A DNA stretch of 60,484 bases from an uncultured Acetatifactor sp. (GCA_944383825.1 CALWRA010000017.1:1-60484), one strand, 5' to 3'. Numbered from the stretch's first letter, positions 17,482-28,283 are shown. The notes: generated from the sequence alone by a model not told the origin. Numbers and translations: made by a program.

Positions 17482-18024
17482 CTATTTCTTACCTGTCTTA
17501 CCGACTTTGCGTCTGATTGTCTCATCAGCATACTTGATTCCCTTGCCCTTGTAAGGCTCAGGTCTTCTCTTATCTCTGATCTCGGCTGCAAACTGGCCTA
17601 CTTTCTCTTTGTCAATGCCCTTTACAATAATAATGTTCTGGCCTTCCACAACAGTCTCGATGCCCTCGGGATCCTCCATTTCCACCGGATGAGAGTATCC
17701 CAGGTTTAAGGTCAGCTTTTTGCCGCCTTTTGCCGCTCTGTAGCCAACGCCGTTTACTTCCAGCTTCTTTTCAAAGCCTTCCGTAACGCCAACAACCATA
17801 TTATGAATCAGGGTTCTGGTCAAACCATGAAGGGATTTCATTTTTTTCAGGTCATTGGGTCTGCTTACCAGCACTTCCGTTCCCTCAACCTTGATTTCCA
17901 TTGCGCTGGGAAGCACTCTTTCGAGTGTGCCCTTAGGACCTTTTACGGTCACTTTGTTATTTTCTGCAATTTCTACAGTAACGCCTGCAGGAATCGCGAT
18001 TGGCATTCTTCCTATACGTGACAT
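17482..18024 (-). CDS. rplF: 50S ribosomal protein L6
   Basis: Large-subunit protein near the factor-binding site. 180 residues, two repeated domains: [20 protein letters not shown] at the start, and the C-terminal signature [16 protein letters not shown] that contacts 23S rRNA. Normal length. Confidence 0.98.
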   Translation of the reverse strand: MSRIGRMPIAIPAGVTVEIAENNKVTVKGPKGTLERVLPSAMEIKVEGTEVLVSRPNDLKKMKSLHGLTRTLIHNMVVGVTEGFEKKLEVNGVGYRAAKGGKKLTLNLGYSHPVEMEDPEGIETVVEGQNIIIVKGIDKEKVGQFAAEIRDKRRPEPYKGKGIKYADETIRRKVGKTGKK

Positions 18025-18065
18025 GCCCGTACCTCCTAAAATATTTTAAAATTCATTCCATGCTA

Positions 18066-18467
18066 TTACCACACAAAGGCCAGAACCTCGCCGCCAACCT
18101 GAAGCTCACGCGCCTTCTTATCCGTGATAACGCCCTGATTGGTAGAGATAATGGCAATACCAAGGCCGCCCAGCACCTTGGGCAGCTCCTCCTTGCCTGC
18201 ATACACGCGAAGGCCCGGCTTGGAAATTCTCTTAATTCCGGAAATGATTCTCTCACTTTTGTCTGCGCCGTATTTCAAAGTAATATGAATAGTCTTGAAG
18301 CTTCCCTCTTCAATCACCTCATATTTCTTAATATATCCTTCCTCCAGAAGAATCCGGGCAATCGCCAGCTTCATCTTGGAAGCGGGAACATCAACCGTAT
18401 CATGTTTTGCAGTGTTTGCATTACGGATTCTTGTAAGCATATCTGCAATAGGATCGCTCATTGTCAT
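18066..18467 (-). CDS. rpsH: 30S ribosomal protein S8
   Basis: 16S rRNA binder and, in enterobacteria, the spc operon repressor. 133 residues: [20 protein letters not shown] near the start and [20 protein letters not shown] at the end. The first ATG (MTM) at 18467 has AGGAGG upstream; the Met at residue 3 is the alternative. Confidence 0.97.
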   Translation of the reverse strand: MTMSDPIADMLTRIRNANTAKHDTVDVPASKMKLAIARILLEEGYIKKYEVIEEGSFKTIHITLKYGADKSERIISGIKRISKPGLRVYAGKEELPKVLGGLGIAIISTNQGVITDKKARELQVGGEVLAFVW

Positions 18468-18527
18468 GATTTAGTTTCCTCCTTGTTTATTTGACTTGAA
18501 TCATGAATTTCGTGTGCATATATCGAA

Positions 18528-18713
18528 TTACCAGCTGGCCTTTTTCACACCGGGGATCTGCCCCTTATATGCCAGCTCGCGGAAGCACACTCTGCAGATT
18601 CCATATTTCTTTAAAACAGAATGCGGGCGGCCGCAGATTTTGCAGCGGGTATAAGCCTGAGTGGAGAATCTTGGTTTGCGCTGCTGTTTTACTTTCATTG
18701 ATGTCTTAGCCAT
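18528..18713 (-). CDS. rpsZ: 30S ribosomal protein S14, zinc-binding (type Z)
   Basis: 61-residue short form of S14. The zinc ligands are CKIC (residues 24-27) and CRVC (about 40-43), with the basic N-terminus [20 protein letters not shown]. In place of this zinc form, some Firmicutes carry a zinc-free paralogue under zinc limitation; none is in this window. Confidence 0.97.
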   Translation of the reverse strand: MAKTSMKVKQQRKPRFSTQAYTRCKICGRPHSVLKKYGICRVCFRELAYKGQIPGVKKASW

Positions 18714-18727
18714 CAGAATTTACCTCC

Positions 18728-19270
18728 TTATTGCTTCGCGAAAGGCATATTGAACAGTGTCAGTAATTCACGTGCCTCTTCATCCGTCTTTGCCGTAGTT
18801 ACGAAAATAATGTCCATGCCTCTGGTCTTATCGATTTTGTCATACTCGATCTCAGGGAAAATAAACTGTTCCTTAATGCCCAGTGCATAATTGCCTCTTC
18901 CGTCGAAAGCATTCGGATTCACGCCTCTGAAGTCGCGCACACGGGGGAGCGCCAGATTCACAAGGCGGTCAAGAAATTCGTACATTTTCTCGCCGCGCAG
19001 CGTAGTTTTGCAGCCAATAGCCATACCCTCACGGATCTTAAAGTTTGCAACGGACTTTTTTGCCTTTGTAAGAACTGCCTTCTGTCCTGCAATGGTCTCC
19101 AAATCCTTTACGGCATTTTCAAGAACTTTGGCATTGTCCTTCGCTTCACCGACGCCCATATTGATAACGATCTTGTCAAGCTTGGGAACTTCCAGCATAT
19201 TTTTGTAGCCGAACTTTTTTGTCATTGCTGCTACAATTTCGTCATTGTATAAACTTTTCAGTCTGCTCAC
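18728..19270 (-). CDS. rplE: 50S ribosomal protein L5
   Basis: 5S rRNA- and P-site tRNA-contacting protein. 180 residues: [40 protein letters not shown] and the C-terminal [23 protein letters not shown] precedes the start. Confidence 0.98.
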   Translation of the reverse strand: MSRLKSLYNDEIVAAMTKKFGYKNMLEVPKLDKIVINMGVGEAKDNAKVLENAVKDLETIAGQKAVLTKAKKSVANFKIREGMAIGCKTTLRGEKMYEFLDRLVNLALPRVRDFRGVNPNAFDGRGNYALGIKEQFIFPEIEYDKIDKTRGMDIIFVTTAKTDEEARELLTLFNMPFAKQ

Positions 19271-19294
19271 GTAATATTTCCTCCTTCCTATTGA

Positions 19295-19606
19295 TTAGTC
19301 AATTACTTCGCCTGTTGACTTGGCAAAGCGAACTTTCTTTCCATTTTCCACTCTGAAGCCCACTCTTGTGGTCTTACCCTTTACAACAAGCATAACGTTT
19401 GAAATATCAATAGGAGCTTCCTTCTGAACGATACCGCCGTTAGGATTCGCCTGGGAAGGCTTGGAATGCTTTGTTATCATATTTACGCCCTCCACCAGAA
19501 CCTTGCCCTTTTTGGCATCAACAGCAAGCACCTTGCCTTCTGTATTATTATCCTTACCGGCAATCACTTTCACGGTGTCGCCCTTTTTAATCTTCATTGT
19601 CGACAT
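19295..19606 (-). CDS. rplX: 50S ribosomal protein L24
   Basis: Assembly initiator with a KOW motif ([20 protein letters not shown]). 103 residues, ending [21 protein letters not shown]. The frame opens MSTM; the Met at residue 4 is the alternative start. AGGAGG upstream. Confidence 0.97.
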   Translation of the reverse strand: MSTMKIKKGDTVKVIAGKDNNTEGKVLAVDAKKGKVLVEGVNMITKHSKPSQANPNGGIVQKEAPIDISNVMLVVKGKTTRVGFRVENGKKVRFAKSTGEVID

Positions 19607-19617
19607 ATGGCACCTCC

Positions 19618-19986
19618 TTATAATACTTCGGGAGCCAGGGAAACAATTCTCATGAATTGCTTTTCACGAAGCTCTCTTGCTACCGGTCCAAAAATACGGG
19701 TTCCTCTGGGGGTTTTGTCTTCCTTAATGATGACGGCGGCATTTTCGTCGAATTTGATATAAGAGCCGTCCTTACGGCGGGCTCCCTTTACAGTGCGCAC
19801 AACAACTGCCTTCACAACGTCACCCTTCTTTACAACGCCGCCTGGTGTTGCATCTTTAACGGAAGCAACAATCACGTCGCCGATCTGTGCATATCTTCTT
19901 GTAGAGCCGCCCATAACGCGAATGCAAAGCAGTTCTTTTGCACCGGTGTTATCAGCAACCTTCAGTCTGCTCTCTTGCTGAATCAT
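19618..19986 (-). CDS. rplN: 50S ribosomal protein L14
   Basis: 122 residues: [20 protein letters not shown], the conserved [20 protein letters not shown] block and [20 protein letters not shown] at the end. Lies at the subunit interface. Confidence 0.98.
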   Translation of the reverse strand: MIQQESRLKVADNTGAKELLCIRVMGGSTRRYAQIGDVIVASVKDATPGGVVKKGDVVKAVVVRTVKGARRKDGSYIKFDENAAVIIKEDKTPRGTRIFGPVARELREKQFMRIVSLAPEVL

Positions 19987-20010
19987 GATTTCCTCCTTCG
20001 CCGTGATGGC

Positions 20011-20265
20011 TTATTTCACTTTTTCTACAATTTCTACAAGTCTCCACCTTTTGTCTTTGGATAGCGGTCTTGTTTCCATAACCTTTACGGTGTCTCCAAT
20101 GCTGCACTCATTCTTCTCATCATGGGCCTTCAGCTTGTAGGTTCTTTTCACGACCTTTTTATAAAGCGGGTGCTTCACATGCTCTTCGATTGCAACAACA
20201 ATAGTTTTATCCATCTTATTACTGGTAACTTTACCAGTACGGGTTTTCCTCAAATTTCTTTCCAC
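20011..20265 (-). CDS. rpsQ: 30S ribosomal protein S17
   Basis: 84-residue 16S rRNA binder. The start is a GTG at 20265 (read [20 protein letters not shown]), with GGAAAGGAG 7 nt upstream. An ATG 9 codons earlier would add residues not seen in the family. The core [19 protein letters not shown] and [16 protein letters not shown] are typical. Confidence 0.96.
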   Translation of the reverse strand: MERNLRKTRTGKVTSNKMDKTIVVAIEEHVKHPLYKKVVKRTYKLKAHDEKNECSIGDTVKVMETRPLSKDKRWRLVEIVEKVK

Positions 20266-20296
20266 GATTGATCTCCTTTCCTCGCACACCATGCGG

Positions 20297-20500
20297 TTAC
20301 GCTCTTGCCTTCTCGGTTATGACAGTCTGGATACGCGCAATATTTTTCCTTACCTCTTTGATTCTTGCAGTATTGTCCAACTGATTGGTTGCGTTCTGGA
20401 ATCTCAAATTGAAAAGTTCTTTTTTCGCAGCAACAAGCTCCTGGGTTAACTCTGCCTCGGACTTGTTTTTCAATTCTTCTACAAATTTATTTGATTTCAT
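20297..20500 (-). CDS. rpmC: 50S ribosomal protein L29
   Basis: 67-residue two-helix protein at the exit tunnel: [20 protein letters not shown] and [17 protein letters not shown]. Start overlaps the rplP stop by 1 nt. Confidence 0.97.
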   Translation of the reverse strand: MKSNKFVEELKNKSEAELTQELVAAKKELFNLRFQNATNQLDNTARIKEVRKNIARIQTVITEKARA

Positions 20501-20928
20501 TATGATACACCGCCTTCCAAATCTGCCTTAGAAACGATTTTGCATTTACAAGGAAGCTTATGCATAGCAAGACGTAATGCCTCACGAGCCTGCTCCTCGG
20601 GAACTCCGGCAATCTCGAACATTACACGTCCGGGCTTAACAACCGCCACCCAGTACTCCAGGGAACCTTTTCCGGAACCCATACGGGTTTCCGCAGGTTT
20701 TGCCGTCACGGGCTTATCCGGAAAAATCTTTATCCACACTTTACCGGTACGCTTTGTATAACGGGTAAGCGCAATACGGGCCGCCTCAATCTGATTGGAT
20801 TTGATCCAGCTCGGCTCCATAGCTACAAGTCCGAATTCTCCATAGGTAAGGGTATTGCCTCTCAGGGCTTTTCCCGCCATGGATCCGCGGAACTGTTTAC
20901 GACGTTTTACTCTCTTCGGCATTAACAT
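20500..20928 (-). CDS. rplP: 50S ribosomal protein L16
   Basis: 142 residues; [20 protein letters not shown], then [20 protein letters not shown] and the [20 protein letters not shown] signature. It contacts tRNA near the peptidyl-transferase centre. ATG overlaps the rpsC stop by 1 nt. Confidence 0.98.
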   Translation of the reverse strand: MLMPKRVKRRKQFRGSMAGKALRGNTLTYGEFGLVAMEPSWIKSNQIEAARIALTRYTKRTGKVWIKIFPDKPVTAKPAETRMGSGKGSLEYWVAVVKPGRVMFEIAGVPEEQAREALRLAMHKLPCKCKIVSKADLEGGVS

Positions 20929-21587
20929 TATTTATCGCTCCCTTCCATTTGGTTTCCTTTTGTAGGAAGTACTTCGCCTTTATAGATCCATACCTTTACT
21001 CCGACCTTACCGTAGGTAGTATCCGCCTCAGCAAAGCCGTAGTCGATATCTGCTCTCAGTGTCTGAAGAGGAATGGTTCCCTCGCTGTAAAACTCAGTAC
21101 GAGCCATATCTGCGCCGCCCAGCCTCCCGGAGCAGGAAGCCTTGATGCCCAGCGCGCCTGCCTTCATTGTTCTGCCCATGCAGGATTTCATTGCTCGTCT
21201 GAAGGACACACGATTTTCCAGCTGCAGCGCGATGTTCTCTGCAACAAGCTGAGCGTCCTTATCCGGTCTTTTGATCTCTTTAATATCAACAAGAACCTTC
21301 TTGTCAGTCAGCTTTGAAAGTTCTTTTTTGGTCACTTCGATTTCTGCGCCGCCTTTTCCGATCACAACACCCGGCTTCGCAGTATAAATAATTACCTTTA
21401 CTCTGTCAGATGCCCTCTCGATTTCAATCTTAGAAACACCTGCGCTGTACAGTTTCTTTTTCAGAAATTTTCTAATGTTAAAGTCTTCCACAAGATAATC
21501 GGAAAACTCACCGTCCGCGTACCATCTGGAATCCCAGTCTTTGATAACTCCAACTCTCAGGCCATGAGGATTAACTTTCTGTCCCAT
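20928..21587 (-). CDS. rpsC: 30S ribosomal protein S3
   Basis: 219 residues: [20 protein letters not shown], the KH domain with GKGGAEI, and the C-terminal [20 protein letters not shown] motif. It lines the mRNA entry tunnel. 20 bp after rplV. Confidence 0.98.
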   Translation of the reverse strand: MGQKVNPHGLRVGVIKDWDSRWYADGEFSDYLVEDFNIRKFLKKKLYSAGVSKIEIERASDRVKVIIYTAKPGVVIGKGGAEIEVTKKELSKLTDKKVLVDIKEIKRPDKDAQLVAENIALQLENRVSFRRAMKSCMGRTMKAGALGIKASCSGRLGGADMARTEFYSEGTIPLQTLRADIDYGFAEADTTYGKVGVKVWIYKGEVLPTKGNQMEGSDK

Positions 21588-21607
21588 TTTGTTTTAAGCT
21601 CCTTTCC

Positions 21608-21997
21608 CTACTTCTTCTCGTCCAGCACAATGGTGATGTGGCTCATTCTCTTCTCAATCCTGTAAGCTCTTCCCTGTGCCCTGGGTCTTACTCTTTTCAT
21701 GGTAGGTCCTTTATTCGCATAGCACTCTGCAATATAAAGGTTCTCGGGGTTCATGCCGTTATTGTTCTCAGCGTTGGCTATTGCTGATTTCAGCAACTTT
21801 TTCACAAGGCTGGAAGCGTATCTGGGATTGTACTCCAGAATGCCAAGCGCAGTCTGCACGTCCTTTCCTCTGACTGCATCCAGCACGAAGCATGCCTTCT
21901 GTACGGAAACTCTGGCATATGATAATTTAGCTGAAGGTCTTGTGTCTTTCTGCGCGTTTCTCTCTCTCTTAATTTGGGATCTATGTCCTTTCGCCAT
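21608..21997 (-). CDS. rplV: 50S ribosomal protein L22
   Basis: 129 residues when started at 21997 (MAKGHRSQIKRERNAQKDTR), where GAAAGGAGG is well placed; an ATG at 22027 would add ten foreign residues. ENLYIAECYANKGPTMKRVR and GRAYRIEKRMSHI form the tunnel loop. Confidence 0.96.
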   Translation of the reverse strand: MAKGHRSQIKRERNAQKDTRPSAKLSYARVSVQKACFVLDAVRGKDVQTALGILEYNPRYASSLVKKLLKSAIANAENNNGMNPENLYIAECYANKGPTMKRVRPRAQGRAYRIEKRMSHITIVLDEKK

Positions 21998-22172
21998 AGA
22001 AATTGTCCTCCTTTCAAATAAACGCATCTGCTATGGCTCTCACCCACAGTCAGACGCAGGGGCGGTGCGCCCTGGGAGAAAGCCCCTGGCTTTCCCCCGC
22101 AATTCCCTCCCGGGTAATTGTGCGTTTTGATAATATTTCCTTCGCCTATGCCCGCGCGGTCACGGCAACTGC

Positions 22173-22454
22173 TTATCTGACTTTAGATTTCTTTTCGTCC
22201 TTGCCATGTCCGCGGTAGGTTCTGGTTGCAACAAACTCTCCGAGCTTGTGTCCAACCATATCTTCCGTCACATATACCGGCACATGCTTTCTGCCGTCAT
22301 GAACCGCAATCGTATGTCCCACGAAAGAAGGGAAAATCGTAGAACGGCGGGACCAGGTCTTGATAACCTGCTTCTGTCCTGCTGCGTTTAAAGCATCTAC
22401 TTTCTTTAACAGACTTGCATCTGCAAATGGTCCTTTTTTCAGTGATCTAGCCAT
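22173..22454 (-). CDS. rpsS: 30S ribosomal protein S19
   Basis: 93 residues: [20 protein letters not shown], the [20 protein letters not shown] core and [17 protein letters not shown] 175-bp GC-rich spacer without a gene follows before rplV. Confidence 0.98.
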   Translation of the reverse strand: MARSLKKGPFADASLLKKVDALNAAGQKQVIKTWSRRSTIFPSFVGHTIAVHDGRKHVPVYVTEDMVGHKLGEFVATRTYRGHGKDEKKSKVR

Positions 22455-22486
22455 TGTCTTTCCTCCTGTTTTTCTCTAAAAACAAA

Positions 22487-23329
22487 TTATTTGATCGCTC
22501 TGCCGTCGCGTCTTCTTACAATCAGCTTATTAGAAGCCTTTTTCTGCTTACGGGTCTTCAGACCAAGAGCAGGCTTGCCCCAAGGAGTGCTGGGGCCGGG
22601 ACGGCCGATGCCGGTTTTTCCTTCACCACCGCCGTGAGGATGGTCATTGGGGTTCATAACAGAACCGCGCACCGTAGGACGGATGCCCATATGGCGCTTG
22701 CGTCCGGCTTTACCGATCTTGACAAGGTTATGATCAACGTTTCCAACAACACCTACCGTAGCACGGCATACCAGAGGAATCATTCTCATTTCTCCGGAAG
22801 GAAGACGAAGGGTTGCATATTTGCCTTCCTTTGCCATAAGCTGCGCGCTGTTGCCGGCAGAGCGGACAAGCTGTCCTCCCTTGCCGGGATATAACTCTAT
22901 ATTGTGGAGCTGTGTACCCACCGGAATCTCCGATAAAGGCAGGCAGTTGCCCAATCTCACTTCCGCCTGGGGACCGTTCATGACCTTCATACCATCGGTC
23001 AGTCCCTCCGGAGCGATAATATAAGCCTTTTGTCCATCTTCATAGCAGATCAGCGCAATATTGGCTGTTCTGTTGGGATCGTATTCGATGCCGATTACAG
23101 TTGCAGGAATACCATCCTTGTTTCTTTTGAAGTCGATAATCCTGTATTTTCTTTTGGAACCGCCTCCGCGATGCCTTACGGTAATCTTACCCTGATTATT
23201 CCGTCCGGCATTCTTCTTCAGGGAAACGCAAAGACTCTTCTCAGGAGTTTTCTTTGTGATTTCCGCAAAGTCAGAGCCAGTCATATTTCTTCTGGAAGGT
23301 GTATATGGGTTATATGTCTTAATTCCCAT
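22487..23329 (-). CDS. rplB: 50S ribosomal protein L2
   Basis: 280 residues: [40 protein letters not shown] and the [17 protein letters not shown] loop close to the peptidyl-transferase centre, including its conserved His. Essential for subunit joining. Confidence 0.98.
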   Translation of the reverse strand: MGIKTYNPYTPSRRNMTGSDFAEITKKTPEKSLCVSLKKNAGRNNQGKITVRHRGGGSKRKYRIIDFKRNKDGIPATVIGIEYDPNRTANIALICYEDGQKAYIIAPEGLTDGMKVMNGPQAEVRLGNCLPLSEIPVGTQLHNIELYPGKGGQLVRSAGNSAQLMAKEGKYATLRLPSGEMRMIPLVCRATVGVVGNVDHNLVKIGKAGRKRHMGIRPTVRGSVMNPNDHPHGGGEGKTGIGRPGPSTPWGKPALGLKTRKQKKASNKLIVRRRDGRAIK

Positions 23330-23418
23330 TGTTGTATCTCCTTTGCTATCTGATTTTTTGCGCAGCTCTATTTAAAGCCGCATACCTTAATCTGTTGGGC
23401 AGCGCAGGCAGCCAGAGC

Positions 23419-23718
23419 CTACAGGCCTGCAAAAATCTCTATATCCTTGCTGTCTTCCGTCAGCCAGACCATAGCCTTCTTGGTCTTTGCCGTTCTGCCC
23501 ACTACCATTCCGCGCCTCTTTTTCTTGCCGTCCATGTTAATGGTATTGACTTTCTTTACCTTTACTCCCTCAAACATCTTTTGCACGGCCTCTTTGATCT
23601 GAGACTTATTTGCCTCCGGATGAACAAGAAAGGTATATTTCTTTTCACCCATGCCGGCCATGCTCTTTTCTGTGATAACCGGTTTGAGGATCACGTCATA
23701 GTATTTAATATCTGCCAT
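23419..23718 (-). CDS. rplW: 50S ribosomal protein L23
   Basis: 99 residues: [40 protein letters not shown] and [17 protein letters not shown]. It is the exit-tunnel docking site for trigger factor and SRP. ATG overlaps the rplD stop by 1 nt. Confidence 0.98.
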   Translation of the reverse strand: MADIKYYDVILKPVITEKSMAGMGEKKYTFLVHPEANKSQIKEAVQKMFEGVKVKKVNTINMDGKKKRRGMVVGRTAKTKKAMVWLTEDSKDIEIFAGL

Positions 23719-24338
23719 TATGCGTACACCTCCTCAATCTTCGCAACCGCATCCTTTGTAAGGACAATCGTCTTCGCCTTCATTACACTATACACATTAA
23801 TCATGTTTGCCTGAGCAGTATCGATACCCTCCACATTCCTTGCGGACATAACCACATTCGCGTCATTGTCGGCAATCACTACAAGTCCCTTGCTCACCTT
23901 TAGGTTATTCATGACATTTACAAATTTTTTCGTCTTGATTCCGTCCAGCTTCAGTTCGTCCAGAACAATCAGGCTGCTTCCCTGAACCTTGCTGGTTAAA
24001 GCCGACTTCAATGCCTTTCTCTTTTCCTTTTTATTCATTTTAAAGGAATAATCCCTGGGAACGGGAGCAAACACAACGCCGCCGCCGGTCCACTGAGGAG
24101 ATCTGGTTGAACCCTGCCTTGCATGTCCGGTTCCCTTCTGTCTCCAAGGCTTTCTTCCGCCTCCGGACACCTCGGAACGGGTTTTAGCCTTTTGAGTTCC
24201 CTGACGTTTATTTGCAAGGTGCTGCACAACGGCCATATGCACCAGATGCTCGTTTATCTCCACACCAAATACCGCATCGTTTAATTCTATCGTGCCAACT
24301 TCCTTGCCTTCCATATTGTAAACAGATACGTTTGCCAT
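23718..24338 (-). CDS. rplD: 50S ribosomal protein L4
   Basis: 206 residues: [20 protein letters not shown], the tunnel loop with [19 protein letters not shown] and a C-terminal [18 protein letters not shown] domain. In B. subtilis and E. coli L4 represses the S10 operon by binding its leader. A structured leader lies upstream of rpsJ here. Confidence 0.98.
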   Translation of the reverse strand: MANVSVYNMEGKEVGTIELNDAVFGVEINEHLVHMAVVQHLANKRQGTQKAKTRSEVSGGGRKPWRQKGTGHARQGSTRSPQWTGGGVVFAPVPRDYSFKMNKKEKRKALKSALTSKVQGSSLIVLDELKLDGIKTKKFVNVMNNLKVSKGLVVIADNDANVVMSARNVEGIDTAQANMINVYSVMKAKTIVLTKDAVAKIEEVYA

Positions 24339-24368
24339 CTGAATGATCCTCCTTTCTCCGCGCCCTTA

Positions 24369-25052
24369 TTAAGCCTGCGCCTTAACGGTTTCTCTGATGG
24401 TTACCAAAGCCTTCTTCGGTCCGGGAACAGCGCCCTTAACCAGAAGCAGATTTTTTTCCGCATCTACTCTGACAACCTCAAGATTCTGAACAGTTACCTT
24501 TACACAGCCCATGTGTCCAGGCATTCCTTTCCCCTTAAACACTCGGCTGGGCGAAGAGCAGGCGCCGTTGGAACCCTGGTGGCGATGGAATTTGGAGCCG
24601 TGTGCCATGGGCCCTCTGTGCTGTCCGTGACGCTTGATAGCGCCCTGGAAGCCCTTACCCTTGGAAATCGCAGAAGCGTCAATCTTGTCTCCGGCAGCAA
24701 AAACATCCGCTTTAATCTCAGCTCCCAGAGCGTACTCCTCAGCATTCTCAAGCTTAAATTCTCTCACATATCTTTTGGAGCTGACACCAGCCTTTTTGAA
24801 GTGTCCCTGCTCAGCCTTGTTTACGCCGTGCCTGTGTACAAGCTCTTTTCTGCCGCTTGCATCTTTGTTGATAATCCTGTCCTTTTTATCCACAAACCCA
24901 ACCTGCACAGCGCTGTATCCGTCATTTTCAACGGTTTTAATCTGAGTCACCACGCAGGGACCTGCCTGAAGCACGGTTACAGGCACCAGCGTACCGTCTT
25001 CATTGAAGATTTGGGTCATTCCGATTTTAGTTGCCAAAATTGCTTTCTTCAT
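24369..25052 (-). CDS. rplC: 50S ribosomal protein L3
   Basis: 227 residues: [20 protein letters not shown], the [20 protein letters not shown] loop that reaches the peptidyl-transferase centre, and [19 protein letters not shown] 213-bp spacer with a GC-rich hairpin separates it from rpsJ. Confidence 0.98.
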   Translation of the reverse strand: MKKAILATKIGMTQIFNEDGTLVPVTVLQAGPCVVTQIKTVENDGYSAVQVGFVDKKDRIINKDASGRKELVHRHGVNKAEQGHFKKAGVSSKRYVREFKLENAEEYALGAEIKADVFAAGDKIDASAISKGKGFQGAIKRHGQHRGPMAHGSKFHRHQGSNGACSSPSRVFKGKGMPGHMGCVKVTVQNLEVVRVDAEKNLLLVKGAVPGPKKALVTIRETVKAQA

Positions 25053-25265
25053 TTTTACCTCTCATTCTGCCGCATAAACGGCTTCTTAATCAGGAGACGC
25101 CTCACGGCCCTCCTGTGTCTACATAGCGGACCAGACAAAACCGCCGGGCGGTTCTGCCGGAAGTTCCGGCCCGGGATTCCCCGGCCACACGCCGGTTCTG
25201 CCCTGCAGAAGCTTCCCCTGCCTGCTGATAAGGCATCGTGTTCTTACGTCTAGGTAGAGGCTTTG

Positions 25266-25583
25266 TTATTTGTTTTTCATTTTTATATCAATGTAAACAC
25301 CCGCCGGCATTTCCAGTCTCTGCAACGCGTCAACTGTCTTCTGCGTCGGTGCAATGATATCAATGAGTCTTTTATGAGTTCTCTGTTCGAACTGTTCTCT
25401 GGAGTCCTTATACTTGTGTACCGCTCTCAGAATCGTCACAACTTCCTTCTTGGTGGGAAGGGGAACTGGTCCGCTCACCTGGGAACCATTCTTTTTTACT
25501 GTTTCAATGATTTTTCTGGCAGACGCATCAACCAGCTGATGCTCATAAGCCTTCAGTGTAATCCTCATTACTTGACTTGCCAT
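25266..25583 (-). CDS. rpsJ: 30S ribosomal protein S10
   Basis: First gene of the block. 105 residues: [20 protein letters not shown], then [20 protein letters not shown] and [21 protein letters not shown]10 is also NusE, the transcription antitermination factor. The start at 25583 (MASQVMRI) has AAGGAGG upstream; Met6 is the alternative. Confidence 0.98.
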   Translation of the reverse strand: MASQVMRITLKAYEHQLVDASARKIIETVKKNGSQVSGPVPLPTKKEVVTILRAVHKYKDSREQFEQRTHKRLIDIIAPTQKTVDALQRLEMPAGVYIDIKMKNK

Positions 25584-25635
25584 AAAAAAAGTCGCCTCCT
25601 TTTCGCACTTTTACAAGCGATGAACTCGCTTTGGT

Positions 25636-25767
25636 ACGACAAGCGGTGACTGTACACTCTCCCGTGTGTGTCTCAAGCCCTTGCGCAACGCTTTCTTCTC
25701 CCGGACTTGAAATTACACGTCGTTTCTGCTTCCTGCAGACTATCCAACTGGTACAGTGACTTGTCGT
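25636..25767 (-). promoter_or_regulatory. Structured S10-operon leader, candidate autoregulatory element
   Basis: In the minus-strand RNA a long-range helix is formed by ACGACAAG (5' arm, 25760-25767) with CTTGTCGT (25636-25643), and ACTGTAC (25751-25757) with GTACAGT (25649-25655). It closes about 95 nt, with further small hairpins inside. The leader is about 280 nt from the promoter to rpsJ. S10-operon leaders bound by L4 are known; membership is inferred from position and structure. Confidence 0.55.
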
Positions 25768-25866
25768 CAGTTTTCTAACTTGACATTCGCTCCACGGAAA
25801 ACCTGCTTGCCATTGCTGACAGGCAGCAACCTCTCGCTTCACAGCTATCATGCCACAGCACTTGAT

Positions 25867-25895
25867 AGTATACATGGAAGTTCCTGGCTTTGCAA
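25867..25895 (-). promoter_or_regulatory. Promoter of the S10-spc-alpha block
   Basis: On the minus strand TTGCAA (25890-25895), 17-bp spacer, TATACT (25867-25872), preceded by A/T-rich runs that could act as an UP element. It is the only good promoter seen ahead of rpsJ. Confidence 0.7.
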
Positions 25896-25988
25896 GACTT
25901 TTTTTTTAATTTTTGTATTTTTTTTCGTACAATGGCTCGAAATTATTTCTGCTCCTACACTGCGCCGTCAATCGAACTATACATATGG

Positions 25989-26017
25989 TTGCCACCCGTC
26001 CCATCCTGTTGTATAGT
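25989..26017 (+). promoter_or_regulatory. Candidate promoter of the methyltransferase gene
   Basis: TTGCCA (25989-25994), 17-bp spacer, TATAGT (26012-26017), about 90 bp upstream of the ATG at 26108. The rest of the 25584-26107 interval holds the S10 promoter and leader; no further gene is seen there. Confidence 0.4.
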
Positions 26018-26107
26018 ATTGTATTAAGGAAACGGCATATTGTTCGACGCTGTATTCATGAAGGCCAAAACCGAACTATAAATAGTACAAATTAAGGAAA
26101 ATAAAAA

Positions 26108-27016
26108 ATGTGGATTGCAGATGGTTGGAAAGATTATGAAGTACTAGACACCTCATCAGGCGAAAAGCTGGAGCGCTGGGGAAACTATCTCCTGGTGCGC
26201 CCGGATCCTCAGGTGATCTGGGGCACCCCCCGCAGGCACAGGGGTTGGAGGGAAAAAAACGGACATTATCACCGCAGCTCCAAAGGCGGCGGAGAATGGG
26301 AATTTTTTCACCTCCCTGAAGAATGGAGTATTTCCTACACTCTTTCATCTGTGCCGGAGCACCCCTTATCATTCCGCTTGAAGCCCTTCAGCTTCAAGCA
26401 TACGGGGCTGTTCCCCGAGCAAGCCGTAAACTGGGAGTGGTTTTCCCGGCTGATCAGGCAAACCCGACGCCCGGCGGACCGCCCTTTAAAAGTATTGAAT
26501 CTCTTCGCCTATACGGGCGGCGCTACTTTGGCCGCCGCTGCTGCGGGAGCCGCTGTAACACACGTGGACGCCTCCAAGGGAATGGTGAACTGGGCCAGGG
26601 AAAATGCCCTTGCCTCCCATCTTGCAGAGGCCCCCATCCGCTGGCTGGTGGATGACTGCACCAAATTTGCGGAACGTGAAATCAGGCGGGGAAACCAATA
26701 TGATGGCATTATTATGGATCCCCCGTCCTATGGCCGGGGGCCAAAGGGCGAAATATGGAAAATAGAAGAAAGCATCTGGCCCTTCCTGCAGCTTATCCCG
26801 CAGCTTCTTTCCAGAGACGCTCTCTTTTTCCTGATTAATTCCTACACGACCGGATTACAACCCTCCGTGCTCTCCTATATGATAAACGTTGTAATTGCAA
26901 AGTCCATGGGAGGAAGGGTTCAGGCCGGAGAAATCGGTCTTCCGGTAACGGAAAGCGGATTGATTCTGCCTTGCGGAGCCTCCGGACGGTGGGTAAGTTC
27001 CAGGGCGGCGGAATAA
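26108..27016 (+). CDS. Class I SAM-dependent RNA methyltransferase (RlmI/RlmK-like)
   Basis: 302 residues. A short N-terminal part is followed by a Rossmann methyltransferase fold: the SAM site NLFAYTGGATLAAAAAGA (about 137-154), an acidic VDAS after beta-2, and the catalytic DPPSYGRG motif (about 201-208) typical of enzymes of the RlmI/YccW group. KHTGLFPEQAVNW precedes the SAM site and is shared by these enzymes. It lacks an obvious N-terminal PUA domain, so its rRNA target is not predictable. It converges with the acyltransferase gene 44 bp later. Confidence 0.85.
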   Translation: MWIADGWKDYEVLDTSSGEKLERWGNYLLVRPDPQVIWGTPRRHRGWREKNGHYHRSSKGGGEWEFFHLPEEWSISYTLSSVPEHPLSFRLKPFSFKHTGLFPEQAVNWEWFSRLIRQTRRPADRPLKVLNLFAYTGGATLAAAAAGAAVTHVDASKGMVNWARENALASHLAEAPIRWLVDDCTKFAEREIRRGNQYDGIIMDPPSYGRGPKGEIWKIEESIWPFLQLIPQLLSRDALFFLINSYTTGLQPSVLSYMINVVIAKSMGGRVQAGEIGLPVTESGLILPCGASGRWVSSRAAE

Positions 27017-27059
27017 ATTCCTTTCCGTCCCATTATGCCTGCTCATAACCCTATCCCGA

Positions 27060-28169
27060 TCACAATACATATTTGCGCATTACCGGAATCTTCATAAGCA
27101 CCCAGGCTCCAATGACCGCCGGCAAAAGCGCTCCGAAAAAGAACAGGGGAAGCGACGCGAAAATACGGGGAATACACCCAAGAACAAAGGCTTCCTCTGG
27201 AAAATTCAAGGGAGTTGTCTGCAGAAACTTATAGTAAAAGTTTACAAACACAGGATGAATAAGATATACCCCAAAGCACAGCGCTCCTGATCTTACCCAG
27301 AAAGCTCTGTGCTTTTCTTTCAGCTTTCCTTCGGCTTCTCTGAAAATCCACATCAGAAGCAGGGACAAAACCACCGTAAAAGGATAATTATAGGCCATCT
27401 GCACGGTATAGCTTTCAAACAGCCTGCTGAGAACCATTCCCATGGCCAAAAGAATCCCGGCAAAAACCGCTCCATACCATATGGGCGCGCCAATTTTCTT
27501 TGATACCTTCCGGGTAATCCGTCCACTGCCCGTCTCTTCTTGGGCAGGAAGGGCAAAAAGGTAGCCCCACAAATAATAAAAAAGATAAATTCCCCCATCC
27601 GGAAAAGCAAAAAGCGTTTCCAGATTACAAAGCTTCTTTATAAAAGGAAGAATACTGCTGCCCGCAAACAGTATAAAAAGCATCCCGTACAAAACAAACC
27701 CGGGCATCCTCTTGAGCATATATTTTAACGCAGGCGTAATCAAATAGAGAAACAGAATCATATACAAATACCACATATGGGACCAAGATCGTCCCTGGAG
27801 CACCATGAGCACCGCCCTGCCTATCATAGAAGCCCTGAAAGACCCCTGAGCCATAATCTGCTCCATACAGGCATATGGAACCCCGAATATAAACAGAGCT
27901 ATCACAATCCGTCTGCAGTATTTTTTGAGCATCTGCCCGAAGGTGATCCTGCGCATGGGATTTAAAAACAGATACCCTGAAATCAGCACGAAAACCGGCA
28001 CGCACCAGGTAATCAAATCCATAATTGCAAGAAACACCGTTTTCTCCAGGGGATATGCATTCATATCCGTTGCATCCATCACCCCTGTCACGGTATGCAG
28101 CAATACCACCGCACAGGTAGCCGCCACCCGAAGAATATCAAGAAAGCCTTGTCTGTCTGTCTTTGCCAT
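27060..28169 (-). CDS. Acyltransferase 3 family membrane protein
   Basis: 369 residues, about ten membrane helices, of the OafA/WecH type that transfers acyl groups to cell-envelope sugars or other acceptors. Family marks are LRVAATCAVVLLHT near the N-terminus (the conserved His), a WYLYMILFLYLITPALKYML central segment and a C-terminal FGVYLIHPVFVNFYYK helix. It diverges from the kdpD-like gene. The acceptor is unknown. Confidence 0.85.
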   Translation of the reverse strand: MAKTDRQGFLDILRVAATCAVVLLHTVTGVMDATDMNAYPLEKTVFLAIMDLITWCVPVFVLISGYLFLNPMRRITFGQMLKKYCRRIVIALFIFGVPYACMEQIMAQGSFRASMIGRAVLMVLQGRSWSHMWYLYMILFLYLITPALKYMLKRMPGFVLYGMLFILFAGSSILPFIKKLCNLETLFAFPDGGIYLFYYLWGYLFALPAQEETGSGRITRKVSKKIGAPIWYGAVFAGILLAMGMVLSRLFESYTVQMAYNYPFTVVLSLLLMWIFREAEGKLKEKHRAFWVRSGALCFGVYLIHPVFVNFYYKFLQTTPLNFPEEAFVLGCIPRIFASLPLFFFGALLPAVIGAWVLMKIPVMRKYVL

Positions 28170-28283
28170 GATCCTTGTCCTCTTTGATTTCTTTTCCTAT
28201 CATACCCAAATTCTTTCAGCAATGCAAGCATCTGCGGTGTTGATACATCTGCCTGTTCTTAACGCTATCTTTACGGCGCCAAG

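Noticed and set aside
24513..25253. Plus-strand frame of 246 codons
   Set aside because: Antisense to rplC and its spacer; no coding or ribosome-site support.
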